The notes under the pieces are model-generated. The model saw only the letters and a list, made by a program, of their open reading frames with translations. It was not told the DNA's origin and ran no database searches. Below, one piece after another: positions 24,611-33,476 of a DNA stretch of 35,908 nt. The translations under genes were made by a program, and so were the position numbers. Numbering within the stretch: position 1 is the first letter of the stretch; each line of letters begins with the position of its first letter. This DNA comes from Bacteroidales bacterium M7 (lineage in GTDB: Bacteria > Bacteroidota > Bacteroidia > Bacteroidales > Muribaculaceae): contig LUJR01000020.1 of the NCBI GenBank assembly GCA_001689515.1, forward strand, positions 1 through 35,908. Direction: 5' to 3'.

Positions 24611-26368
24611 TCACTTTTCAGGTTCTACGAGACTGATGTTGAGTTCCTGAAGCTGCGAGTCGTCGATGGTCGAAGGAGCATCGATCATCGTGTCGCGTCC
24701 GGAATTGTTCTTGGGGAACGCGATGACATCACGGATGCTGTCAAGACCGGCGAGTATGGATACGAAACGGTCAAATCCGAAAGCCAGACCTCCGTGAGGG
24801 GGCGCACCGAACTTGAACGCATCCATCAGGAAGCCGAACTTATAGCGAGCCTCTGCCTCGTCAAGACCAAGCAGACGGAACATGGTGTTCTGTAAATCCG
24901 ACTCATGGATGCGGATAGAGCCGCCGCCGAGTTCATTGCCGTTGACCACCATGTCATAGGCTGTGGCACGTACCGAGCCTGTATCTGAGTCGAGTTTGTC
25001 GATATCATCGGGGTTAGGAGCCGTGAACGGATGGTGCATGGCGTAGAAACGCTGAGTTTCGTCATCCCACTCGAAGAGGGGGAAATCAACCACCCACAGG
25101 CATGAGAATTTCTGCGTGTCACGCAATCCGAGACGCGAGCCCATCTCAAGGCGCAGCTCGTTGAGCTGCTTGCGGGTCTTCATGGTCTGTCCGGCAAGTA
25201 TCAGCATGAGGTCACCCGGCTTGGCATCGCCACGCTCGAGCCACCTCATCAGCTGCTCGTCAGTGAAGAACTTGCCTACACTGCTCTTGACGGAGCCGTC
25301 CTTTTCAAGTTTCACCCACATCATACCCTTGGCACCTACCTGCGGACGCTTCACAAAGTCGGTCAGCTGGTCAAGCTGCTTGCGGGTATATTCGGCACAT
25401 CCGGGAGCCACGATGGCACCCACGTATTCTGCATCGTCCATGACAGAGAAACCGCTGCCCTCGGTGAGGTCTTTCAGCTCCACAAACTGCATGCCGAAAC
25501 GTGTGTCAGGCTTGTCGCTGCCATAGAGGCGCATGGCATCAGCCCATGTCATCCTCGGGAACGGCTCGGTGAAGTCGATATCCTTGACATATTTGAATAT
25601 GTGCTTGACGAGACCCTCAAACATCTGGAGCACGTCTTCCTGGTCAACAAACGACATCTCACAATCGATCTGTGTAAACTCAGGCTGACGGTCGGCACGG
25701 AGGTCTTCGTCACGGAAGCACTTGACTATCTGGAAGTAGCGGTCAAATCCGCTGACCATAAGCAGCTGCTTGAACGTCTGAGGAGACTGAGGCAGGGCAT
25801 AGAATTCGCCCGGATTCATGCGCGAAGGCACCACGAAGTCACGTGCACCCTCGGGGGTCGACTTGATAAGCACGGGAGTCTCCACCTCAAGGAAGCCTTT
25901 GGAGTCAAGATAACGGCGGATCTCAAACGCCATGCGATGACGCAGCTCAAGATTGCGGCGCACTGCATTGCGGCGCAGGTCAAGATAACGGAACTTCATG
26001 CGCAGGTCATCGCCACCGTCAGTATTGTCCTCGATGGTAAACGGAGGCACCTCGCTGGGGTTCAATATATTAAGTTCGCGGGCTATGATTTCGATGTCGC
26101 CCGTGGGCATATTGGGATTCTTGCTCGTGCGCTCTGCCACATCGCCCTTGATCTGCACCACATATTCACGTCCGAGGTGATTGGCAGCTTCGGTGAGAGC
26201 CGCGTCGCTCTCCACATTAAATACTATCTGGGTGATGCCGTAGCGGTCGCGGAGGTCAACGAATGTCATGCCTCCCATCTTGCGGGTGCGCTGCACCCAT
26301 CCGGCGAGGGTCACGCTCTCGCCCACATCAGAGAGACGCAGCTCTCCACATGTCTTGGTCCTGTACAT
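24611..26368 (-). CDS. aspS: Aspartyl-tRNA synthetase
   Basis: Charges tRNA-Asp with aspartate. The 585-residue protein has the bacterial-type order: N-terminal OB-fold anticodon-binding domain (VTLAGWVQRTRKMGGMTFVD, ~19-38), class II motif 1 (HRMAFEIRRYLDSKGFLEVE), motif 2 (FRDEDLRADRQPEFTQID), the bacterial GAD insertion (~290-410, including GAKGMMWVKLEKDG), and motif 3 (GLAFGFDRFVSILAGLDSIR) near the C-terminus. Length fits bacterial AspRS. It is the first gene of a three-gene operon with the Nif3-like and zinc-ribbon genes. Confidence 0.96.
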   Translation of the reverse strand: MYRTKTCGELRLSDVGESVTLAGWVQRTRKMGGMTFVDLRDRYGITQIVFNVESDAALTEAANHLGREYVVQIKGDVAERTSKNPNMPTGDIEIIARELNILNPSEVPPFTIEDNTDGGDDLRMKFRYLDLRRNAVRRNLELRHRMAFEIRRYLDSKGFLEVETPVLIKSTPEGARDFVVPSRMNPGEFYALPQSPQTFKQLLMVSGFDRYFQIVKCFRDEDLRADRQPEFTQIDCEMSFVDQEDVLQMFEGLVKHIFKYVKDIDFTEPFPRMTWADAMRLYGSDKPDTRFGMQFVELKDLTEGSGFSVMDDAEYVGAIVAPGCAEYTRKQLDQLTDFVKRPQVGAKGMMWVKLEKDGSVKSSVGKFFTDEQLMRWLERGDAKPGDLMLILAGQTMKTRKQLNELRLEMGSRLGLRDTQKFSCLWVVDFPLFEWDDETQRFYAMHHPFTAPNPDDIDKLDSDTGSVRATAYDMVVNGNELGGGSIRIHESDLQNTMFRLLGLDEAEARYKFGFLMDAFKFGAPPHGGLAFGFDRFVSILAGLDSIRDVIAFPKNNSGRDTMIDAPSTIDDSQLQELNISLVEPEK

Positions 26369-26436
26369 GGTTATGTATGCTGAGGATTATATCGTTATAT
26401 TCTAAAAACAGCTCACAGTGGTAACATTTCCGTGCA

Positions 26437-27213
26437 TCACACGTAACCGCGGATGATGCCTCGCTTGGAGTTACGGACGAACATCACAATCTCGTCACGC
26501 TCGGCAGTAGCAGGGAGCTCTGCCTCTATACGCTCCACAGCATCAGTGTTGTTGAGACCTGACAGATAGAGATAACGGTATATCTCCTGAATCTCACGGA
26601 TCACCTCGCTTGAGAAGTTACGGCGGCGCAGACCTATTGAGTTGATGCCGGCATACGCTATGGGTTCACGAGCTGCCTTGACATAGGGAGGGATGTCCTT
26701 GTTGATGAGCGCACCGCCCTGAATCATCACATGGGGTCCGATGTGGCAGAACTGATGCACCAGAGCACCGCCGCCTATGATGGCATAGTTGTCAACAACG
26801 ACTTCACCTGCCAGCTGGGTTGCATTGGACATGATCACATGGTCACCGACCACGCAGTCATGAGCCACGTGGCAATAAGCCATGATAAGGCAGTTCTTGC
26901 CCACCACGGTCTTGCCTTTTGCCGCTGTGCCGCGGTTGACGGTGACACACTCGCGTATGACGGTGTTGTCACCGATGATGGCAGTGGTCTCCTCGCCGCG
27001 GAATTTAAGATCCTGGGGGATGGCTGAAATCACCGCGCCAGGGAATATCGTAACGTTTTTGCCAATACGGGCACCCTCAAGTATGGTGACATTGCTGCCG
27101 ATGCGTGTGCCTTCGCCTATCTCCACATTTTTGTCGATGGTGACAAACGGCTCGATAACCACGCTGTCGGCTATCTTGGCATCGGGATGCACGTAGGATA
27201 ACGGTTGTTTCAT
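26437..27213 (-). CDS. lpxA: Acyl-[ACP]--UDP-N-acetylglucosamine O-acyltransferase
   Basis: First step of lipid A synthesis: transfers a 3-hydroxyacyl chain from ACP to UDP-GlcNAc. The 258 residues show a left-handed beta-helix of hexapeptide repeats from ~8 to 180 (VVIEPFVTIDKNVEIGEG and onwards). The catalytic histidine is H118 in VAHDC (equivalent to H125 of E. coli LpxA), and the C-terminal helical domain includes GINSIGLRRRNFSSEVIREI. It lies 57 bases after the lpxC/fabZ fusion, in the order lpxD, lpxC-fabZ, lpxA. Confidence 0.96.
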   Translation of the reverse strand: MKQPLSYVHPDAKIADSVVIEPFVTIDKNVEIGEGTRIGSNVTILEGARIGKNVTIFPGAVISAIPQDLKFRGEETTAIIGDNTVIRECVTVNRGTAAKGKTVVGKNCLIMAYCHVAHDCVVGDHVIMSNATQLAGEVVVDNYAIIGGGALVHQFCHIGPHVMIQGGALINKDIPPYVKAAREPIAYAGINSIGLRRRNFSSEVIREIQEIYRYLYLSGLNNTDAVERIEAELPATAERDEIVMFVRNSKRGIIRGYV

Positions 27214-27270
27214 AGATGTTAATTAAGATGTTGTGTCCTTATGATCGGAATCAGACGTTAAGGTATGTGT

Positions 27271-28653
27271 TTACTTGTTTTTAATTATCTGAGCCATGAA
27301 TTCGCACTCGCTCACCATCTTGTCGCCCACGAAGGCATAGCCCTTCATCACTGCACATCCGCGACGCAGCTCTGTCATAAACGACACGTGGAAGATAAGA
27401 GTGTCGCCAGGGATGACTTTCTGGCGGAACTTCACATTGTCAATCTTCATGAAGTAGGTGGAATAGTGCTCGGGGTCAGGTACCTGCGAAAGCACCAGTA
27501 TGCCCGCGGTCTGTGCCATAGCCTCGACCTGCAGCACTCCGGGCATAACCGGTTCCTGGGGGAAATGACCCTGGAAGAATGGCTCGTTGGTGGTGACGTT
27601 CTTGACACCCACGATATAGTTGGTGCTCATGTCGATGATTTTGTCAATGAGCAGGAACGGATAGCGGTGGGGAAGCAGATCGCGTATCTGATTGTTGTCA
27701 AGCAACGGGGTAGCGTTGGGGTCATAGACGGGAGTCTGTACCTCCTGACGCTTCACCTCCTTGCGCACCTGCTTGGCAAACTTGGTGTTGATCGAGTGAC
27801 CGGGACGTGTGGCAAGAATCTTGCCCTTGAGCGGCCTGCCTATGAGAGCCACATCGCCTATCACATCAAGCAGCTTGTGACGTGCTGGCTCGTTTGCCCA
27901 AGTGAGGGGTTTATTGTTGATGAAGCCAAATTCTTTGACATCTTTGTGGGGCACATTCATCAGGTCAGCCAGACGGTCAAGTTCGCTCTGCTCCATGGGG
28001 CTGTCATAGATCACGATGGCATTGTCGAGGTCTCCGCCCTTTATCAGGTTGGCAGAGAGGAGGGGCTCGACCTCACGGACGAACACGAATGTGCGGCTTG
28101 AAGCTATATTCTCAGGAAACTCTTCGATGTGCTCCATCGAAGCATACTGATTGGGGAGGACAGGCGAATTGAAATCAATCATCGCATCCACACTGAAATG
28201 GTCATCGGGCAGCACGATTATTGAAGCTCCGGTTTCTTCATCCTTCACCTCTATACGCTGCTTGACGATGTAGAAATCCTTGTCAGCCTTCTGCTCTTCA
28301 AGACCTGCGGCAGCTATCTTCTCGCAATACTCTACCGCACTACCATCAAGGATGGGCATTTCCGGACCGTTGAGAGCAATCAGACAGTTGTCGATACCCG
28401 AAGCATACAGGGCTGCCATGGCATGCTCTATGGTGCTGACCTTGACATCACCCTTGGCGATGACAGTGCCACGCTGGGTGCTTACGACATTCTCGGCTAC
28501 GGCGTCAATCACAGGTTCGCCTTCGAGGTCGATACGCTTGATTTTGTAACCGGTATTTTCGGGAGCCGGGAGGAAAGTAGCCTCAATGACTGCTCCTGTG
28601 TGGAGACCTTTACCGCTGACGCTGAAAGGCTCTTTGAGTGTTATCTGCTTCAT
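27271..28653 (-). CDS. lpxC/fabZ: Bifunctional UDP-3-O-acyl-N-acetylglucosamine deacetylase / 3-hydroxyacyl-ACP dehydratase
   Basis: A 460-residue fusion characteristic of Bacteroidetes. Residues 1-~300 are LpxC: the zinc ligands are H77 (STIEHAMAAL), H259 and D263 (ARHKLLDVIGD), with the catalytic H286 in PGHSINTKFAK. LpxC removes acetate from UDP-3-O-acyl-GlcNAc, the committed step of lipid A synthesis. Residues ~320-460 are FabZ: LLPHRYPFLLIDKI (327-340) and the active-site pair H363 (FFQGHFPQEPVMPG) and E377 (VEAMAQ), which dehydrates 3-hydroxyacyl-ACP. Fusion ties use of 3-hydroxyacyl chains for lipid A to fatty acid elongation. It sits between lpxD and lpxA. Confidence 0.96.
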   Translation of the reverse strand: MKQITLKEPFSVSGKGLHTGAVIEATFLPAPENTGYKIKRIDLEGEPVIDAVAENVVSTQRGTVIAKGDVKVSTIEHAMAALYASGIDNCLIALNGPEMPILDGSAVEYCEKIAAAGLEEQKADKDFYIVKQRIEVKDEETGASIIVLPDDHFSVDAMIDFNSPVLPNQYASMEHIEEFPENIASSRTFVFVREVEPLLSANLIKGGDLDNAIVIYDSPMEQSELDRLADLMNVPHKDVKEFGFINNKPLTWANEPARHKLLDVIGDVALIGRPLKGKILATRPGHSINTKFAKQVRKEVKRQEVQTPVYDPNATPLLDNNQIRDLLPHRYPFLLIDKIIDMSTNYIVGVKNVTTNEPFFQGHFPQEPVMPGVLQVEAMAQTAGILVLSQVPDPEHYSTYFMKIDNVKFRQKVIPGDTLIFHVSFMTELRRGCAVMKGYAFVGDKMVSECEFMAQIIKNK

Positions 28654-28691
28654 ATGGTCGATTGGATGTTATTTTTTGTAAGATTAAGGTG

Positions 28692-29735
28692 TTATTTGTC
28701 TTTGTCGGGACGCTTGCGGTGCTTGTTGATCATCTCCCCACACGGACCGCTGAAGAGGTCGTGGAGACGCTTGATATATACGACATTCTTGGCATATTCT
28801 CTCATCGGGACAGCCGGAGTACCCATATAACTTGCTTTATCAGGAATCGATGACGCGATGCCTGACTGCGCACCTATCTGCACGTTATTGCCCACGGTGA
28901 TATGTCCGGCAAAACCGACCTGACCGCCTATCATGCAGCGGTCACCGATTCGTGTGCTGCCTGCCACGCCAGCTTGTGCCGCCATGACCGTATCGCTTCC
29001 TATCTGACAGTTGTGGGCTATCTGTATGAGATTGTCAAGCTTCACGCCACGGTTGATAACTGTGCTTCCCATCGTCGCACGATCCACGGTGGTGTTAGCG
29101 CCAATTTCCACATTGTCATGTATCACGACGTTTCCGATCTGAGGTATTTTCTCGTAACCGTCAGCTCCAGGAGCAAAGCCAAAGCCGTCAGCACCGATCA
29201 CCGCACCTGCATGTATGATGCAGTGTTTGCCTATGCGGCATGAGTGATATATCTTCGCACCGGGATATATGATAGTGCCTTCGCCTATCTCCACACCATC
29301 GCCCACATATGCCTGCGGATATATCTTCACGTCATCACCGAGCTTTGCGCCATCACCGATATAGGCGTATGCACCTATGTATAGACGCTCTCCGAGAGTG
29401 ACGCCCTCGCCGATATGACTTGGTGTCTCAATTTTTTCAGGGAGCTTCTGCATCATCTGCTGCGCCATGGTCAGCAGTCGGGCGACAGTGGCATAGGGGT
29501 CTTCAACCCTGATAAGCGTGGCTTTTACAGGACTCTCGGGGACAAAATCCTTGCGGACAAGGACAGCAGACGAGCCTGTCTTATATATATAAGGTGTATA
29601 TTTAGGATTGGCTAAGAACGACAGAGCGCCGGGATATCCCTCCTCTATCTTGGCGAAATCGTTGAGAGTGACATTTCCATCACCTTCAACGGTTCCGTTG
29701 ACCATAGCTGCGAGCTGATTTGCAGTAAACTCCAT
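28692..29735 (-). CDS. lpxD: UDP-3-O-acylglucosamine N-acyltransferase
   Basis: Third lipid A step: adds the N-linked 3-hydroxyacyl chain. The frame opens at 29825, but the ATG at 29735 is chosen because it begins with the family N-terminus MEFTANQLAAMVNGTVEGDG and gives a typical 347 residues. The N-terminal uridine-binding domain includes ALSFLANPKYTPYIYKTGSS. The hexapeptide beta-helix follows from ~105, with the catalytic histidine expected in QIAHNCQIG. It is the first gene of lpxD-lpxC/fabZ-lpxA, spaced 38 bases from the fusion gene. Confidence 0.95.
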   Translation of the reverse strand: MEFTANQLAAMVNGTVEGDGNVTLNDFAKIEEGYPGALSFLANPKYTPYIYKTGSSAVLVRKDFVPESPVKATLIRVEDPYATVARLLTMAQQMMQKLPEKIETPSHIGEGVTLGERLYIGAYAYIGDGAKLGDDVKIYPQAYVGDGVEIGEGTIIYPGAKIYHSCRIGKHCIIHAGAVIGADGFGFAPGADGYEKIPQIGNVVIHDNVEIGANTTVDRATMGSTVINRGVKLDNLIQIAHNCQIGSDTVMAAQAGVAGSTRIGDRCMIGGQVGFAGHITVGNNVQIGAQSGIASSIPDKASYMGTPAVPMREYAKNVVYIKRLHDLFSGPCGEMINKHRKRPDKDK

Positions 29736-29830
29736 TGAAATATGTATAGTTTGTTTCAACATGCAAATTTCGCATTTTTTTCCGAAATAAGCCGAAACAC
29801 GACCATAAATTTTGCATACGTACATAATGA

Positions 29831-29861
29831 GACTGTCCTGATGGAAATCATCAGGACAGTC
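29831..29861 (-). terminator. Hairpin after tRNA-Glu
   Basis: GACTGTCCTGATG pairs perfectly with CATCAGGACAGTC over 13 bp around the loop GAAAT, starting 4 bases beyond the tRNA 3' end on the minus strand. No long U-run follows. It probably ends or processes the tRNA transcript and insulates lpxD, which begins 95 bases further on. Confidence 0.6.
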
Positions 29862-29865
29862 AATG

Positions 29866-29938
29866 TAGCGAATTCGGGATTCGAACCCGAGTTTCCGCCG
29901 TGAGAGGGCGGCGTGCTAGGCCTCTACACTAAATCGCC
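29866..29938 (-). tRNA. tRNA-Glu (anticodon CUC)
   Basis: A 73-base cloverleaf. The anticodon stem CCGCC/GGCGG encloses the loop CTCTCAC with anticodon CTC. The T stem TCGGG/CCCGA encloses TTCGAAT, and the D stem is GTG/CAC around TAGAGGCC. CCA is not encoded. The acceptor stem GGCGATT / ATTCGCT pairs with one G-U at the end and one T-T mismatch at the sixth pair. The identity follows from the anticodon and close resemblance to bacterial tRNA-Glu around the anticodon arm. A strong promoter lies about 60 bases upstream. Confidence 0.9.
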
Positions 29939-30000
29939 ATGTGCACCTTTTGGTCTATGTTTTGCAATATTCAAGAGATGCGTCTCTCTCATTTGCACTG

Positions 30001-30032
30001 CAAAGTTACAATCTTTTCCGCGAAACTCCAAA
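30001..30032 (-). promoter_or_regulatory. Promoter of tRNA-Glu
   Basis: On the minus strand TTTG (30029-30032) is followed after exactly 20 bases by TAACTTTG (30001-30008), a perfect match to both elements of the Bacteroides consensus. It lies 62 bases upstream of the tRNA 5' end. No protein-coding frame competes with it. Confidence 0.75.
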
Positions 30033-30069
30033 GGGTGACACTGTTAAAAAATCGGAAATTTGCAGGGAG

Positions 30070-30089
30070 ATAAGTCTTATAAGACTTAT
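30070..30089. repeat. 20-base perfect palindrome upstream of the tRNA promoter
   Basis: ATAAGTCTTATAAGACTTAT is its own reverse complement over all 20 bases. It lies 37 bases upstream of the tRNA -33 element and 16 bases from a single REP-like unit. It could be an operator or a small cruciform; no second copy is seen. Confidence 0.6.
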
Positions 30090-30105
30090 ATGGATCATGG
30101 GGGAG

Positions 30106-30130
30106 CGGACATGCCACGGCATGTCCCTAC
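30106..30130 (-). repeat. Single REP-like unit, ATGCC core type
   Basis: Read on the minus strand it begins GTAGGGACATGCCGTGGCAT and ends GTCCG, the same unit as in the paired elements. No inverted partner lies within the gap. It is 41 bases past the antiporter stop and may help end that transcript. Confidence 0.85.
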
Positions 30131-30170
30131 AGGTCTGGGGTACTGCGGCTGGGTGAATGCTCGGGGAGCG

Positions 30171-32312
30171 TCAGAGCTTGAGTTTGCGGCGGAGGGGGGT
30201 GTCGGAGGGATTGATGCGGCGATAGATGCGGCGGAGCATAATCCATATGGGTGACGGCGCGCCGGAGATGTCGGCGGTCATGGTCTCTGCCATGGTGGGT
30301 ACGATGACGTTGGCGGTGCCGGTATGCTCGGGATAGAGGATAATGAGATTATTGGAGGAGAAATATTTCTGCAAAAATTCGGGAAGCTCATCCATAGAGG
30401 GACTGAACGATACCGACGAACGACGGGCAGAAACCACTACCAGCAGGTCATCTTCATGTATGCGGTTAGGAAGCAACACGAAGTCGTCGTCATAACTGAT
30501 CTCGACATACTCCTGGCGGATGCCAAAACGTCCAGCCTGCAACACGGAACGTATCGTGCGGTTTGTCTCATCTGCACCACAAAACACGACTTTGCATCCG
30601 ACCTCTCGCGTGAGATTGCCGACAGCCTCCACCCAGTGACGGAATCCTCCCTCATACTGCGCCTTGGAGGGAACTACCACCACTATTCGTGACAGTGTGT
30701 TGACAGGGATGAATATACGGCTGATGACCACCATGGCATTGGTGGACTTGAGCAACTGCTCGATCTTAGATCCGAGGAACGTGTCAATGATGCGGCTTCG
30801 GCGGTGCAGTCCGAGATGCAGAGTGGATATGTCACGCTCCGCCATAGTGTTAAGCACACCCGTGACGATGTTGATGTCATACCGCTCTATGGGTATCAGC
30901 CGAGAGGATGTCGCATTGGCTGCTTTCTGCGCTTCCTCCAGAGAGTTCTGTCCCAGTGTACGCGACGACTGGGCATTGTCGCTACGCACATGGAGGGCGT
31001 AAAGCTTGTTGTACTGGCTCTGCTTGCCCTGCATATACCGCGCCACCTCCACCATCTGTTTGGCACTGTGGGGGGCGGCTACAGAGATAAGTGTGTGGTG
31101 CGCCTTTTGCGGGACACCGTCATCAGCATCAGTCTCTTTTTCGACATTACGCAACACGAGCTTACGGGCAGCCCTCTCTACTCCGAAGGACGACACCGTG
31201 CAAGTAACCAGTATCATCAACACCGTGGCATTGAGCACAGCCTCGTCAAACACGCCTAATTTGTGTCCTATCATCACCACCGCAAGAGCCACTGCGGTGT
31301 GGGCATTGCTCAACTGATACATGATCGAACGGTCGATAGACGAAAGACGGAACGACAGCTGGGCGATAAAAGCCGCGAGCCACTTGACCACCATCGCCAC
31401 GCCACACATCACTGCAGCAATCTCCAGCGTCATCATGTCAGAGGCGACAAGGCGCACATTGATCATCATGCCCACCCCTATCAGGAAATAAGGGATGAAA
31501 ATCGAATTGCCCACAAACTCTATCCTGCCCATCAACGATGAGCGCGAAGGGATGTAGCGGTTGAGCACCAGTCCGGCATAGAATGCTCCGAACACACCCT
31601 CTATGCCTATGAACGATGCGACGGCGGCAGCAATGAACACCAATGTGAGTACATATATAAACTGCACCGTATCATCATGGTAACGGCGGAAAAACCAACG
31701 CGTCAGCCTCGGATACACCACCGTCACAAGCACACAGTAGAGTATCAGTCCGCCAAACAGCCTCAATAGATTAATGATCTCGAAAGCACCGAACTTGATG
31801 ACATCCGCGATGGAAGCCAGCACCATCAGCGATCCGAGCACCGTCACAATCGTACCTGCAACAGCAATTATGACCGCCGGCGACTTGGTCAGACCGAAAC
31901 GGCTCACTATGGGATAACCTATCAGCGTATGCGCGGCAAACATCGATGCCATCAGCGTGGCTGTCAGCCATGTCATGCCGAGGGCATAGTGCACAGCCAC
32001 CGCCCCGAGCACTAAGGGCACAAGAAACGTCATGGCACCGAAAGCAAGACCCTTGGAGATGTTCTTCTTAAGGTGGTACATGTCTATCTCTATGCCCGCG
32101 AGGAACATGAGATACAGAAGGCCTACTTGCCCGAACACCTCAAATCCGGCGTCACGGGCAAGCAAGCCAAATCCATAGGGACCCACCAGTATGCCCCCCG
32201 CGATAAGCCCGATGATATGCGGTATCTTGAGCTTATTGAGCAATAAGGGAGCGAGCAGTATTATCAGTAATACTGTCAGGAATATCGCTACCGGTGAGGT
32301 AATGAGAGGCAT
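30171..32312 (-). CDS. Cation:proton antiporter (CPA2 family) with C-terminal universal-stress-like domain
   Basis: A 713-residue inner membrane protein. Residues ~1-390 hold about 12-13 hydrophobic helices of the Na+/H+ exchanger fold: LKIPHIIGLIAGGILVGPYG near the N-terminus and LYLMFLAGIEIDMYHLKKN, a stretch matching the CPA2 'F..GLE.d...l' motif. The soluble remainder (~410-690) has alternating beta/alpha segments (HHTLISVAAPHSAKQMVEVA; ISTLHLGLHRRSRI) resembling tandem universal stress domains, probably regulatory. It should exchange Na+ or K+ for H+; ion choice is not readable from sequence. It starts 8 bases after asd ends, so the two form an operon. Confidence 0.9.
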   Translation of the reverse strand: MPLITSPVAIFLTVLLIILLAPLLLNKLKIPHIIGLIAGGILVGPYGFGLLARDAGFEVFGQVGLLYLMFLAGIEIDMYHLKKNISKGLAFGAMTFLVPLVLGAVAVHYALGMTWLTATLMASMFAAHTLIGYPIVSRFGLTKSPAVIIAVAGTIVTVLGSLMVLASIADVIKFGAFEIINLLRLFGGLILYCVLVTVVYPRLTRWFFRRYHDDTVQFIYVLTLVFIAAAVASFIGIEGVFGAFYAGLVLNRYIPSRSSLMGRIEFVGNSIFIPYFLIGVGMMINVRLVASDMMTLEIAAVMCGVAMVVKWLAAFIAQLSFRLSSIDRSIMYQLSNAHTAVALAVVMIGHKLGVFDEAVLNATVLMILVTCTVSSFGVERAARKLVLRNVEKETDADDGVPQKAHHTLISVAAPHSAKQMVEVARYMQGKQSQYNKLYALHVRSDNAQSSRTLGQNSLEEAQKAANATSSRLIPIERYDINIVTGVLNTMAERDISTLHLGLHRRSRIIDTFLGSKIEQLLKSTNAMVVISRIFIPVNTLSRIVVVVPSKAQYEGGFRHWVEAVGNLTREVGCKVVFCGADETNRTIRSVLQAGRFGIRQEYVEISYDDDFVLLPNRIHEDDLLVVVSARRSSVSFSPSMDELPEFLQKYFSSNNLIILYPEHTGTANVIVPTMAETMTADISGAPSPIWIMLRRIYRRINPSDTPLRRKLKL

Positions 32313-32320
32313 GCCTCTGC

Positions 32321-33331
32321 TTATTTCTTATGTGCAAGCATGTACTGGGCTATCTGCACCGCATTGAGAGCGGCGCCCTTCTTGATCTGGTCACCCACGA
32401 TCCAGAACGACAGTCCATTGGCATTCGCAAGGTCTTCGCGGATACGACCCACATACACAGGGTCTTTGCCTGCGATGTCGAGAGGCATGGGATACTTCTT
32501 GTTAGAAGGATCATCGACAACCACCAGACCTTCAGCCTTAGAGAATGCCTCACGAGCCTCAGCCGGTGTGACGGGACGCTCAGTCTCCACCCAGATAGCC
32601 TCGCTGTGGGCACGCATCACCGGGACGCGGACACACATCGCGCTGACCGACAGCTCGGGAGCGTGCATGATCTTGCGGGTCTCGTTGAACATCTTCATCT
32701 CCTCCTTGGTATATCCGTTGTCCATGAACACATCGATGTGGGGAATGACATTGTAAGCAAGCTGATAGGCGAATTTCTCCACTGTAGGTTCATCGCCGCG
32801 CTGTAGCTGGGCATACTGCTCGATAAGCTCGTCCATGGCGGCAGCACCTGCGCCGCTGGCAGCCTGATAAGTCGCCACATGCACACGCTTGATGGGTGTG
32901 AGATCATTGATGGGCTTAAGAGCCACAACCATCTGTATTGTAGTACAGTTGGGGTTGGAAATTATATTGCGGGGAGCATTGAATGCATCGTCGCCATTGA
33001 CCTCAGGCACCACCAGAGGCACATCGGTGTCCATGCGGAACGCGCTTGAATTGTCAATCATCACGGCTCCGTACTTGGTGATGGTGTCAGCATACTCCTT
33101 TGAAGTGCCGGCACCAGCCGATGTGAAAGCGAAGTCTATGCCGCGGAAATCCTCGGCGTCATGGGTGAGCTCTTTGACGGTGATTTCCTTGCCTTTGAAG
33201 TTATATGTGCGGCCCGCGCTGCGTTTGGAGCCGAAAAGGCGCAATTCGTCAATAGGGAAGTTTTGTTCGTCGAGAACGCGCAGGAATTCCTGGCCTACGG
33301 CGCCGCTGGCACCCACGATAGCAACTTTCAT
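32321..33331 (-). CDS. asd: Aspartate-semialdehyde dehydrogenase
   Basis: Reduces aspartyl phosphate to aspartate semialdehyde with NADPH, feeding lysine/diaminopimelate, threonine and methionine synthesis. The 336 residues carry the NADP-binding GASGAVGQ at 7-14, the active-site cysteine C129 in ISNPNCTTIQ, the substrate-contact segment AASGAGAAAMDE, and a histidine in RVPVMRAHSEAIWVE that matches the conserved active-site His. It shares an operon with the antiporter and is divergent from the acyl-CoA synthetase gene. Confidence 0.95.
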   Translation of the reverse strand: MKVAIVGASGAVGQEFLRVLDEQNFPIDELRLFGSKRSAGRTYNFKGKEITVKELTHDAEDFRGIDFAFTSAGAGTSKEYADTITKYGAVMIDNSSAFRMDTDVPLVVPEVNGDDAFNAPRNIISNPNCTTIQMVVALKPINDLTPIKRVHVATYQAASGAGAAAMDELIEQYAQLQRGDEPTVEKFAYQLAYNVIPHIDVFMDNGYTKEEMKMFNETRKIMHAPELSVSAMCVRVPVMRAHSEAIWVETERPVTPAEAREAFSKAEGLVVVDDPSNKKYPMPLDIAGKDPVYVGRIREDLANANGLSFWIVGDQIKKGAALNAVQIAQYMLAHKK

Positions 33332-33393
33332 TGTGTTGATTAGGATAGTGTGAATGAGTATGTGAATGTAAAAATGAGTCTCTTATCCGAGTG

Positions 33394-33401
33394 CAAATTT
33401 A
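33394..33401 (-). promoter_or_regulatory. Possible -7 box for asd
   Basis: On the minus strand TAAATTTG is a full match to TAnnTTTG, about 63 bases upstream of the asd start in the divergent gap. The -33 position reads TGTT after a 20-base spacer, so only half of the consensus is good. For the divergent acyl-CoA synthetase, TATCTTTA near 33446 is one base off the same box. Confidence 0.35.
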
Positions 33402-33476
33402 CACATTTTCACGCGAAGTTTAACACATTGTGTCATTAAATTGTTATCTTTACCAGTCATATGTAAATAATAACCA

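Noticed and set aside
29736..29825. N-terminal extension of lpxD by 30 codons
   Set aside because: LpxD starts with the MEFTANQLA-type segment; the extension is Cys- and Lys-rich and lies in the upstream leader.
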